11,745 nucleotides of DNA from Melaminivora alkalimesophila (GTDB taxonomy: Bacteria; Pseudomonadota; Gammaproteobacteria; Burkholderiales; Burkholderiaceae_C): the NCBI RefSeq assembly GCF_000282995.1, contig NZ_ALEE01000111.1, positions 1 to 11,745 of the forward strand, in the 5' to 3' direction. Below are positions 1 to 5,995 of the stretch, one piece after another. Numbering within the stretch: the first letter of the stretch is position 1; each line of letters starts with the position of its first letter. The translations under genes and the position numbers were made by a program. The notes beneath the pieces are model-generated. The model saw only the letters and a program-made list of their open reading frames with translations, was not told where the DNA came from and did no database searches.

Positions 1-65
1 AGTTGGCACGCCTGAAGGGGGCAGGTCAGCGATCCGAGATTCAGTTGCAGGGGTTCGTTTGCCAT
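1..65 (-). CDS. Possible start of the next ICE gene, cut by the window edge
   Basis: An ATG at 63-65 on the minus strand opens a frame with no stop to the window edge (22 codons; begins MANEPLQLNLGSL). It lies where the next gene of a PFGI-1-type ICE module would follow, for example the TIGR03761 family, but the visible fragment is too short to assign. No strong ribosome binding site is visible. A hairpin with 8-bp arms (69-76 and 90-97) lies just upstream of the ATG. Position and codon use suggest a gene; its identity is unknown. Confidence 0.35.
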   Translation of the reverse strand, partial: MANEPLQLNLGSLTCPLQACQ

Positions 66-160
66 GTGGGCGACTCGCGTAGGGGAACGGAGTCGCCAGC
101 ATCGGCACCGGTCGGAAGGCCGTCAGTCAAGAAACCGTATCCAAGGCCCGCCCGGTTTGT

Positions 161-202
161 TCGCCGGAAAGCTCCCTGTCCCAGCTATCCCCTGGGGATA
201 GC
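161..202. repeat. Left copy of 42-bp direct repeat flanking the TA cassette
   Basis: This matches 1056-1097 in the same orientation at about 36 of 42 positions. Its right half is a perfect dyad at 184-202 (GCTATCCCC, central T, GGGGATAGC). The dyad contains the TAG stop codon of the small minus-strand gene at 185-376. No U-tract follows on either strand, so it is not a standard intrinsic terminator. It could be a recombination scar or site, a REP-like palindrome, or an RNA-processing hairpin. Confidence 0.8.
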
Positions 203-376
203 CTCGCGGCGGGTAGCGACGCCAAGCGCCGCCTGCTGTTCCAACTGTGCAATGAAACCTTCGAACTGGCCGTCGGCGACATCGGCATGGCAGCCGGCGG
301 CGATGTCGGCCCAGCCCATGCAGGCTGCTTCCTGCAGCGCCTTGAGTTTGGCTGCTTCAGGCTCCTTGGCATTCAT
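185..376 (-). CDS. Small protein, third gene of the toxin-antitoxin operon
   Basis: This 63-aa gene starts at an ATG with a good ribosome binding site (AGGAG, 7 nt spacing) 28 bp downstream of the toxin stop, so it is probably co-transcribed with the toxin-antitoxin pair. The sequence (KLKALQEAACMGWADIAAG, then FEGFIAQLEQ) is predicted helical. It resembles the N-terminal helices of small antitoxin-like proteins that precede ParE toxins, but I cannot name a family with certainty. The last codons (AIPRG, stop) are supplied by the 42-bp repeat at 161-202, so the C terminus may have been set by recombination at that repeat. It could be an accessory antitoxin, a remnant of a second antitoxin, or an unrelated small protein. 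Confidence 0.6.
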   Translation of the reverse strand: MNAKEPEAAKLKALQEAACMGWADIAAGCHADVADGQFEGFIAQLEQQAALGVATRREAIPRG

Positions 377-404
377 GGCAAATCTCCTGTGAGGAAAACC
401 GCCT

Positions 405-692
405 TCACTCCCGTGCCGGCGGCCACTGCTGCGCGGCGTGCAACACGCGCAGGATGGACACCGCGCGAGCGTCTTCCATGTAGACCACCACGTAGTTCGA
501 GCGCACGACCATTTCCCGCGTGCCGGCCACGCGGCCAGGCCGGTAGAGCTTCGGGCGCTCCGGCAGCTTCGCGGCCTTGGCCTCGATGTCGTCCTTCAAC
601 CGCTGCGCGGCATCGGGGTTGTCGTCCGAGATGTAGTCAACAATCGCCAGCAGGTCGGCGCGGGCAGCTTCGCGCCACTCAAGTACGCGCAC
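405..692 (-). CDS. RelE/ParE-family toxin
   Basis: A 95-aa protein of the RelE/ParE toxin superfamily. The N-terminal helical pair (WREAARADLLAIVDYISDDN, then a helix around residues 28-45) is followed by a beta sheet that includes GTREMVVRSNYVVVYMED and a final strand VSILRVLHAAQQ. This is the usual ParE/RelE layout, and the length is normal. Family members inhibit DNA gyrase (ParE) or cleave mRNA on the ribosome (RelE); the sequence does not decide which. The start is GTG, preceded by AGGA at about 7 nt. It overlaps the antitoxin stop by 14 bp, so translation is probably coupled. The partner is the upstream RelB/DinJ-like antitoxin. Confidence 0.85.
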   Translation of the reverse strand: MRVLEWREAARADLLAIVDYISDDNPDAAQRLKDDIEAKAAKLPERPKLYRPGRVAGTREMVVRSNYVVVYMEDARAVSILRVLHAAQQWPPARE

Positions 693-978
693 GCCGCTTC
701 CTGTCGATCAGGGCCTGCGCCTCGTCCATGACCTGCTGGTGCGGCACCGGCGGCCGTGTGTCGGCCAGCGCCTCCTGGACCTTCGCCCGGAACCAGGCAT
801 CGTAGGCCTCCGGATCGGCCGTGAGGCCAGCCGGTAGTGCGCCTTCCTTGACCACACGGGTCAGCAGGATGCGTACGGCGTCCGAAACGGTGAGGCCGAC
901 CCCGGCGAGCTTCTCGGCGGCATCGGCCTTGAGCTTGTCGTCCACACGGATGTGCAGCATCGAAGTCTGTGCGGCCAT
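679..978 (-). CDS. RelB/DinJ-family antitoxin
   Basis: A 99-aa antitoxin that would neutralise the downstream toxin and repress the operon. The N-terminal ribbon-helix-helix is clear: a strand MLHIRVDDKLK at about residues 7-17, then helices with the RelB/DinJ signature GLTVSDAVRILLTRVVKEGALP at about 27-49. The charged C-terminal tail (ending DRKRRART) is the usual toxin-binding part. The start at 978 has AGGAG 8 nt upstream; Met7 is an alternative. Its own promoter-like sequence lies at 1009-1037, which makes the pair a self-contained module inside the ICE gene cluster. Gene order antitoxin then toxin with a 14-bp overlap is standard for type II systems. Confidence 0.88.
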   Translation of the reverse strand: MAAQTSMLHIRVDDKLKADAAEKLAGVGLTVSDAVRILLTRVVKEGALPAGLTADPEAYDAWFRAKVQEALADTRPPVPHQQVMDEAQALIDRKRRART

Positions 979-1008
979 CGTTGCTTCTCCTGTTATGCAT
1001 TAGCCCCT

Positions 1009-1037
1009 ATTTTGTATCTCAATCGAGACCTTGGCAA
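1009..1037 (-). promoter_or_regulatory. Candidate promoter of the toxin-antitoxin operon
   Basis: On the minus strand TTGCCA (1037-1032) and CAAAAT (1014-1009) are separated by 17 bp. They match the sigma-70 consensus at 5 of 6 and 4 of 6 positions. The -10 box is 31 bp upstream of the antitoxin ATG. The region is AT-rich relative to its surroundings and contains a small ATGCAT palindrome (995-1000) that could be an operator half. Called by eye only. Confidence 0.4.
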
Positions 1038-1055
1038 TGGTGTGGCCGGATTGCC

Positions 1056-1097
1056 CCGCCGGAAGCCTCCCTGTCTCGGCTATCACCTGGGGATAGC
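1056..1097. repeat. Right copy of 42-bp direct repeat flanking the TA cassette
   Basis: Pairs with 161-202 in direct orientation (about 36 of 42 identical). The dyad here is 1079-1097, with one arm mismatch (GCTATCACC against GGGGATAGC). It starts 8 bp beyond the stop of the STY4528 gene (1106-1108) and lies upstream of the toxin-antitoxin promoter. The two repeats together delimit a cassette of about 900 bp carrying the antitoxin, toxin and small third gene. Confidence 0.8.
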
Positions 1098-1105
1098 TCG
1101 GCCGG

Positions 1106-2293
1106 TCACGGATCGCGCAGGGCCGCCCGCAGCCGCGCCAGGTGGGCGCGCGCTACTTCGGGGGATACCGGCCGTGCCGATGGCGCCGGCGCGGGTGGAC
1201 GGGAAGCAGGCGGCACCGTGGCGCTGTCGCCCGCCCAGGCCTTGAACTCCCCACGGATCGCCTTCTGGATGATGCCGAACAGGTAGCCAGCCGGGTTGCG
1301 CACCGAGCTGTTGCAGCAGCGCGCCTCCCATTCGTCCAGCACCGCCTGCCGCTGGGCTTCGTCCACCTGCCGCAAGGCCACCAGCGCGCCGGCCTGCTGC
1401 TCATCCTTCAAGCGCAGGAAACGCTCGGGCAGTCGCAGGTTCTGCAAGGCCCTCGCGCGCGGTACTGTACGTACTTCATTTATACGATCATTACGTACTG
1501 TACGGTCCTCCTTCGGAATCCGAAGAGAGCTGTCCGGCGCGGGTTTCGGCCCTGCTTCGGATTCCGAAGACGGGCGCGCAGCATTCCGAAGAAGGGCTTC
1601 CTGGCCTTCTTCGGATTCGTGGTCCGCACCCGCCTGTGGATAACCTGGCGTCGTCCAGCCATGCAGCGCCATGCGCTGCGCCAGCACCTGCAGGCGGGTC
1701 GGCAGCGTGCGGCCGCTGAGCAGCGGGTCTTCGGCAATCTCCTTGAGCGTGTTCATGCCCACGATCTGCACCGCCTTGGCGGCATGGGTCAGCGCCTGGC
1801 TGACCAGGCCGAGGTAGTCGGCATCGAGCTGCATCGCCTCGAAGGGCGACAGCGGTTCGTCGTGCAGCACGTAGAGGTTGCCTTGGATACGGCCGGTCTT
1901 CGGGTCGCGCCGTCGTCGCACCAGGCTCAGCCAGCGCGTCAGCCGCAGCAGCGTCAGGGCGCGCGCCACGGTCTCGTGCGATGCCTGCGCCGCGCAGGGC
2001 ATCGAGGCCAGGTAGGGGCGCAATTGGTCGTAGGTGGGAAAGGCGGTCACGCCGTCGTCGTTGAGCTGCAGGCGGAACACCTGCCAGGCGTTGCGCTCCA
2101 GCGGCGTCAGGCGTCGGTCGAGGAACAGCCTGCGCGGCACGCTCTCATGGCGGTTGCCGCTGTAGAGGAAACCGTCGGCGGCCGGCGCCGTGCCCTGCGC
2201 CGGTTCCTTCGGCTCAAGGTGCCGCAGCGCCTCGTCGAACAACGCCGACAGCGCAACGGGGCCTTCGCGCCGTGGTGCGCCGCCCGTGGTCAT
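1106..2293 (-). CDS. STY4528-family ICE replication protein
   Basis: A 395-aa protein of the STY4528 family, found in SPI-7/PFGI-1/ICEclc-type elements and thought to act in element replication. The N-terminal ~170 residues look like a winged-helix DNA-binding region (RRLFLDRRLTPLERNAWQVF, then TFPTYDQLRPYL-like helices and RWLSLVRRRR). The conserved C-terminal block holds RALQNLRLPERFLRLKDEQQ, LDEWEARCCNSSVRNPAGYL and FGIIQKAIRGEFKAW at about 283-365. Between them, residues ~225-277 form a polar, probably disordered linker whose DNA is a cluster of palindromes (1462-1617). A Pro/Ala-rich tail ends the protein. The ATG is 3 bp after the DUF2857 stop with only a weak ribosome binding site, so it probably depends on translational coupling. 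Family assignment is firm; biochemical role is inferred from the family. Confidence 0.85.
   Translation of the reverse strand: MTTGGAPRREGPVALSALFDEALRHLEPKEPAQGTAPAADGFLYSGNRHESVPRRLFLDRRLTPLERNAWQVFRLQLNDDGVTAFPTYDQLRPYLASMPCAAQASHETVARALTLLRLTRWLSLVRRRRDPKTGRIQGNLYVLHDEPLSPFEAMQLDADYLGLVSQALTHAAKAVQIVGMNTLKEIAEDPLLSGRTLPTRLQVLAQRMALHGWTTPGYPQAGADHESEEGQEALLRNAARPSSESEAGPKPAPDSSLRIPKEDRTVRNDRINEVRTVPRARALQNLRLPERFLRLKDEQQAGALVALRQVDEAQRQAVLDEWEARCCNSSVRNPAGYLFGIIQKAIRGEFKAWAGDSATVPPASRPPAPAPSARPVSPEVARAHLARLRAALRDP
1462..1504. repeat. Two GTACTGTACG direct repeats inside the STY4528 gene
   Basis: GTACTGTACG occurs at 1462-1471 and 1495-1504, 33 bp apart and so on about the same helical face. 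The intervening stretch is the most AT-rich sequence in the left block. They lie in the region encoding the disordered linker of the replication protein. They could be iteron-like binding sites or only repeated codons for RTV motifs. Confidence 0.5.
1511..1617. repeat. Palindrome cluster with TTCGGA/TCCGAA arms
   Basis: Two perfect 15-nt dyads, CTTCGGAATCCGAAG (1511-1525) and CTTCGGATTCCGAAG (1555-1569), lie 44 bp apart centre to centre. They are followed by a hairpin whose arms (1583-1595 and 1605-1617, 12 of 13 paired, 9-nt loop) carry the same ATTCCGAAG half-sites. All sit within the STY4528 coding sequence. The shared core suggests binding sites for one dimeric protein, or a structured mRNA region. 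Confidence 0.65.
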
Positions 2294-2296
2294 GGC

Positions 2297-2857
2297 CTAC
2301 ACCAGCCCCTGGTCGATCCAGTTGCGTATCGCCGACCAGATCACCGACATGGGCAGGGTCATGGTCTCGGCCAGGTCCATGGTCAGCGCCAGCATCGCCA
2401 TGTCGTCGGTCAGGGCGACATGGCGCTCGGCGACGCCGGCCTTCCAGCGCTCCCACAAGGCCACGTCCTGCGCCTCGTCGAGTACCGGATGCCGGCCCTT
2501 GCGCTTGGGCAGCCCGAGGATGTCGCGGCGCAGCGCCACTTCCTGATGCGTGAGGCCGTAGAACTTGCTGACCATCTCCGTGCTCGCCCCCAAGCGCAGC
2601 ATGCGATCCACCGTGGCGATCTCCCGCTCCACGTCGTGCACCTGGCTCAGCAGCCGCTTCAACACTTCCCGGTTCACCGATACCGAACACCACGACACCG
2701 TGGCATTCACCAGCATGCTCACGAGCTCGGGGTGTTTCAGCGCATCCAGCTCCTCCTCGCCGAAGCCCATGGCCTTGCAGCGGCGCAACTGGCCGTTGCG
2801 CAGGTCATGCAGGGCCTGGGCGATCACGGCCTGGTTGAGCGGGTGCGGTGCCGACAT
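2297..2857 (-). CDS. DUF2857 domain protein of the ICE maintenance operon
   Basis: A 186-aa protein matching the DUF2857 family, which in PFGI-1-type ICEs lies between parB and the STY4528 gene. It is mostly helical. The central region (KRLLSQVHDVEREIATVDRM, then LRLGASTEMVSKFYGLTHQE at about 88-106) looks like a helix-turn-helix of the kind that recognises DNA. The C-terminal part (MAMLALTMDLAETMTLPMSV, ending IRNWIDQGLV) is also conserved in the family. The function is not established; a regulatory or replication-accessory role is inferred from the motif and position. The start at 2857 follows the parB stop by 17 bp and has GGAGG 7 nt upstream. Longer readings in this frame run back antisense-free into parB DNA and have no support. 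Confidence 0.83.
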   Translation of the reverse strand: MSAPHPLNQAVIAQALHDLRNGQLRRCKAMGFGEEELDALKHPELVSMLVNATVSWCSVSVNREVLKRLLSQVHDVEREIATVDRMLRLGASTEMVSKFYGLTHQEVALRRDILGLPKRKGRHPVLDEAQDVALWERWKAGVAERHVALTDDMAMLALTMDLAETMTLPMSVIWSAIRNWIDQGLV

Positions 2858-2874
2858 ACGGGAGCCTCCTGCGC

Positions 2875-4533
2875 TCAGGAATCCTGGCTCGCTACGCCGG
2901 CTTCCAGATCCAGCAGCCGGCGCGCCAGGCGCAGCAGACGGAACAGCTTCACCAGCGCAGCATCGCTCAGGCGTGTGGCCGAGCCGCCATGGCCATGGAG
3001 CAGCGCCGCCAGCTCGTCGGCCAGCCGCGCGCGGTCCAATCCGTTCGCGGCGGGCGGCGCCGCGCTCAGCGCATGCAGCAGGGTCAGCACCGCCCGCGCG
3101 AACGCCGGCAGCACCTTCGCCTGGCTCACGGCCGGCGCCACGCAGACGAAGCCGATGCCGCCGTCGCTGGCCTCGATGTGGTCGGCTACCGCCGCATCCC
3201 CGGCGATCTCGCGCGCGAACTGCGCGATGTGCACCCGCAGCCGATCCGGCGCGTCCAGCCCCGGCTCGACGTACCAGACGTCCGAGATGGGATAGAGCCC
3301 GCCCGCCTGCACAGGGATCGCACGCAGCGCATCGGCCTCGAAGTCGGGCAGCTTGTCGCCGAGCTGGTCCGCGACCATCCGCTGGATGGACTGCAAGCGC
3401 TCGGTGGTCGGTGCCGGTGTCACGATGTGCCCCTGCAGGCGCTCGTCGCGTTGCCCGTGCTGGTCCTTCGGCGCTTCGGGCGATGCAGGCGGTGTCGCTG
3501 CTGGCGCCGAAGGCGCGACCGGCGTGGTGTCGCGCGGCACAGACGAGGCGGGTGGCTGCCGAGGCGCGGAGACCGGCGGGAGAGGACCAGCAGGCGCGAC
3601 AGGCGCTGCCGGTGGCGTCGGCGCCGCCGGTTCGCTGGTCAGCGCACGCTGGCGGCTTTCGCTGTCGTTGATCTCCAGCGCCAGCGTGTCGTAGTCCGCT
3701 TCCAGCAGCTCGGCCATCTGGCCGACCAGCTCGTCCTGCACCCGCTGCGGCGAGAAGTCGTCCGGCTGTGTGTCGAACTGCGTCAGCACGTCCTGAAACA
3801 AGGTGGCGAAGTCCACGGTCACGGTGCGGCCCAGTGCACGCCGCTCCCAGGTGCGCTCGCACGCCTTGCGCAGCACCGCGAGCCGGTCCACCTGGTGCCG
3901 GCCCAATCCGCCGTAGAGCAGGTTCGGTATCGCCGGCAGCAGGTAGCGCACCGCATCGTTCATGCGGCTGATGTGTGACTGCGGCACCGGATAGCCGTCG
4001 GCCGTCAGTCGCCGCGCGAGTTCGCTTTGCGACAGCGCCTGGCCGCTTTCCTGCTCGTAGAACTCGCGCGCCTTCTCGATGCCCAAGGCCCGCTCGATGA
4101 AGGTCAGGCCGCCGCGCAGCTCGTTCTCGGCCAGATGCCCGGTCAGCGCCACGATTTCGCCGCGCGCCGGCCACGGGCGGAACAGGCACGCAATGCGGAA
4201 GAAGCGTTCCTCCTTGGTCTCGCTCCACAACTCGCGCAGGATCGCCAGCCGCGTGTTGCCGCCGTTGCGAATGATGTAGTGCGCCTCGCCCGGCCTGCGC
4301 GTGATCGCGGGGGGCGCGTCCAGCCCACGTTCGCGGATGGACGCCTTGATCTCCGCATAGGCCGGGTTGCGCGTCACGCGTGGGTCGTGGTCGTAGGGCC
4401 GCAACTGGTCCAGCGTCACCACCATCGGCGTGTCGGCGATGGGGTCGCTCAAGGTCGCGGCCGAAGGGCCGCTGCGCTCGAAGCCGGTGGCCAGCAGCTT
4501 GGCAGCCATGTCCTGCGGCGTCAGCTCAGCCAC
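2875..4533 (-). CDS. parB: ICE ParB, PFGI-1 class
   Basis: A 552-aa ParB-family protein of the integrating-conjugative-element PFGI-1 class (TIGR03764-like). It is expected to work with the upstream ParA to stabilise the element. The ParB/sulfiredoxin-like domain spans about residues 36-140 and includes MVVTLDQLRPYDHDPRVTRN and IIRNGGNTRLAILRELW, with GGNTR at 91-95. A helix-turn-helix follows at about 165-195 (LSQSELARRLTADGYPVPQS, then HISRM). A long Pro/Ala-rich linker (about 295-350) separates a C-terminal domain of about 200 residues. I chose the GTG at 4533 because AGGAG lies 7 nt upstream and it overlaps the preceding gene by 8 bp. Upstream in-frame ATGs (for example 4596) would add an Arg-rich stretch without a ribosome binding site. 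Confidence 0.9.
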   Translation of the reverse strand: MAELTPQDMAAKLLATGFERSGPSAATLSDPIADTPMVVTLDQLRPYDHDPRVTRNPAYAEIKASIRERGLDAPPAITRRPGEAHYIIRNGGNTRLAILRELWSETKEERFFRIACLFRPWPARGEIVALTGHLAENELRGGLTFIERALGIEKAREFYEQESGQALSQSELARRLTADGYPVPQSHISRMNDAVRYLLPAIPNLLYGGLGRHQVDRLAVLRKACERTWERRALGRTVTVDFATLFQDVLTQFDTQPDDFSPQRVQDELVGQMAELLEADYDTLALEINDSESRQRALTSEPAAPTPPAAPVAPAGPLPPVSAPRQPPASSVPRDTTPVAPSAPAATPPASPEAPKDQHGQRDERLQGHIVTPAPTTERLQSIQRMVADQLGDKLPDFEADALRAIPVQAGGLYPISDVWYVEPGLDAPDRLRVHIAQFAREIAGDAAVADHIEASDGGIGFVCVAPAVSQAKVLPAFARAVLTLLHALSAAPPAANGLDRARLADELAALLHGHGGSATRLSDAALVKLFRLLRLARRLLDLEAGVASQDS

Positions 4534-4762
4534 GGCCGTTCTCCTGCGCCTGCCGGTCGGCGCGGCGAAGCTGTGCGCGGGCATTGCGGTCGGCACGGTG
4601 GTCGCTCGCCGTCGAGCTGGTGTAGATCGACGCGCAGCCTTGCTTCGTGAATTTCAGGTGCCCGCCGGACGTGCGCACCACGCGCCAGCCTTCGCCCAGC
4701 GCGAACTCGATCAGCGCGCGCAGCCGTTCGCGGCCGCGCGCCAGTTCATGCGCGCTCGCCAT
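4526..4762 (-). CDS. Small HicA-like protein between parA and parB
   Basis: A 78-aa protein. After an N-terminal helix (RERLRALIEFALGEGWRVVR) it has TSGGHLKFTKQGCASIYTSS, then ASDHRADRNARAQLRRA. The Gly-Gly-His followed by a KFT strand and a final helix resembles the HicA toxin fold (a double-stranded-RNA-binding-like domain with a key His, here His35). No HicB partner is encoded next to it. It is translationally knitted into the partition operon, overlapping the parA end by 17 bp and the parB start by 8 bp, with GGAGG about 8 nt before the ATG. It may be a domesticated RNA- or DNA-binding accessory of partition rather than a toxin. The fold assignment is from motif recognition only. Confidence 0.72.
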   Translation of the reverse strand: MASAHELARGRERLRALIEFALGEGWRVVRTSGGHLKFTKQGCASIYTSSTASDHRADRNARAQLRRADRQAQENGRG

Positions 4763-5612
4763 GGCCGGCCCCTCCCGCATCGGCCCGGCCGGTGACCAGC
4801 GCGAAGCGCTCCCGCCACGCGGGGAACAGCTCGCCGGCCAGCGTGCGCATGGTCTCCAGCGCCGCGGGCGCCGTGCGCCAAGCCGGCTGCCGGTACTCCA
4901 CCCGGTGCACTGGCAATCCTCGTGTCGCAGCGCGCGGATAGGCTTCGATGGCCGGCACGTCGGTGCCCAGCACCTGCACGCCGGCCTGTTCCTGGAACAC
5001 CTGTCGCAGCACCTGCTGGACCAGCCGCGCGTTCGACGACACCGGATGCACACGGTTGATGAGCAGGCGCAGCGGTGGCGGCTCGATGCCCAGGTGCCGA
5101 TACGGTGCGATATCCTCGATCAGTTGCAGGGTGCCGCGGCGCAGTTCGCGCGCGGCCAGAATCTCCGGCGTCACCGGCGACAGTGCCAGGTCGGACGCCA
5201 GCACCGCCATCTCCAGCAGCACACTGCGCGCGCCCTGCGTGTCGATCAACAGCAAGTCATAGTGCGTGCGGAAGACGGGAAGCAAATGGCGCAGTCGCAG
5301 GCGCCCATCCGGTGCGTGCAGCAGCAGCGTGTTCAGTTCGCCGCGGTCGTCGTTGGAGAGCACCAGGTCCAGGCCCGCGATCGCGGTGCGCGACACCAGT
5401 TGCTCGATGCGCCGCTCGTTGAAGGCCAGCATCTCGTAGATGCCGCCGGGCGCGCGCACGTCCAGCGTGAAGTAGCTCGACAGCGTGGGCTGCACGTCCA
5501 GGTCCAGCAGCAGCACGCGCAGCCCGGCATCGGCGATGAAGCCGCCCAGGTTGGCCGCCGTCGTGGTCTTGCCCACGCCGCCCTTGGTCGAAATGATGGA
5601 CACCACCTGCAT
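4746..5612 (-). CDS. parA: ICE ParA partition ATPase
   Basis: A 288-aa ParA/Soj-family ATPase. The deviant Walker A motif KGGVGKTT is at residues 10-17, the A' motif LLLDLDVQPTLS at about 34-45 with Asp37, and Walker B LLLIDTQGA at about 123-131. Such ATPases bind DNA non-specifically and move ParB-bound DNA; here they would stabilise the excised, replicating form of the ICE. The ATG at 5612 has GAGGAG 6 nt upstream, and the Walker A position fits. The in-frame ATG at 5636 would add eight residues and lacks a good ribosome binding site. It begins 40 bp after the AlpA-like gene and overlaps the HicA-like gene, so it heads a tightly coupled operon. Confidence 0.92.
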   Translation of the reverse strand: MQVVSIISTKGGVGKTTTAANLGGFIADAGLRVLLLDLDVQPTLSSYFTLDVRAPGGIYEMLAFNERRIEQLVSRTAIAGLDLVLSNDDRGELNTLLLHAPDGRLRLRHLLPVFRTHYDLLLIDTQGARSVLLEMAVLASDLALSPVTPEILAARELRRGTLQLIEDIAPYRHLGIEPPPLRLLINRVHPVSSNARLVQQVLRQVFQEQAGVQVLGTDVPAIEAYPRAATRGLPVHRVEYRQPAWRTAPAALETMRTLAGELFPAWRERFALVTGRADAGGAGHGERA

Positions 5613-5652
5613 GGGCTTCTCCTCGTCGAATGGCATGAACCGAGAAGAAGCG

Positions 5653-5871
5653 TCAGGCGCGTTCTTTGAGGCGATCGGCGATCCACTGTTCGATCTCCAC
5701 CGAGTCCCAGCCCACCGCGCGCACGCCCAAGCGCAGCGCCTTGGGGAACTTGCCTTCCTTCATCAGGCTGTAGATGTGCGCGCGCTTGAAGCCGGTCTTG
5801 GCTTCGACCTCGGCGCGGCGCAGGATGCGGTGCTCGGGCGGCAAGGCCGGCGCGATGGTCTGCGAAGACAT
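5653..5871 (-). CDS. AlpA-family transcriptional regulator
   Basis: A 72-aa protein with the AlpA-type winged helix-turn-helix: ILRRAEVEAKTGFKRAHIYS at about 16-35, then LMKEGKFPKALRLGVRAVGW and a final helix VEIEQWIADRLKERA. AlpA proteins control excision functions or integrase genes of prophage-like and integrative elements. In this ICE class one regularly precedes parA. The start at 5871 is fixed by AAGGAG 8-9 nt upstream and by the length of the family. It is probably the first gene of the alpA-parA-parB-DUF2857-STY4528 operon. Palindromic, operator-like sequence lies in the 124-bp gap upstream. Confidence 0.9.
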   Translation of the reverse strand: MSSQTIAPALPPEHRILRRAEVEAKTGFKRAHIYSLMKEGKFPKALRLGVRAVGWDSVEIEQWIADRLKERA

Positions 5872-5946
5872 GAGAGGCACTCCTTGACGCTCGATGGCGT
5901 TGTTCAGAAAGTGCCTCGCATTCCATATGCTGCTGCTGCGAGATTC

Positions 5947-5981
5947 ACTGCAACTGCAGAATACGCAACTGCAATTGCAGT
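5947..5981. promoter_or_regulatory. Candidate operator upstream of the AlpA-like gene
   Basis: A perfect 14-nt palindrome, ACTGCAATTGCAGT, is at 5968-5981. A related imperfect copy, ACTGCAACTGCAG, is at 5947-5959. GCAACTGCA is repeated at 5950 and 5965, 15 bp apart. These lie in the 124-bp gap between the 251-aa gene and the alpA start, where the promoter of the maintenance operon is expected. The binding protein is not identified; AlpA itself or an ICE-encoded repressor is possible. Confidence 0.5.
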
Positions 5982-5995
5982 CTGCTGTTACAGGC

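Noticed and set aside
161..202. Intrinsic terminator at the repeat dyads
   Set aside because: The dyad is strong, but neither copy is followed by a T-run on either strand.
1142..3295. A 717-codon plus-strand open frame opposite the left operon
   Set aside because: It is antisense to STY4528, DUF2857 and parB; composition (Arg/His/Gln-rich) is that of a GC-rich shadow frame and there is no domain pattern.
2858..4228. Long upstream extension of the DUF2857 frame
   Set aside because: It lies within parB in another frame, is Arg/Ala/Gly-rich, and a good ribosome binding site marks the start at 2857.
4647..5669. 340-codon plus-strand frame opposite parA
   Set aside because: Antisense shadow of parA with Gln/His/Arg-rich composition and no motif.
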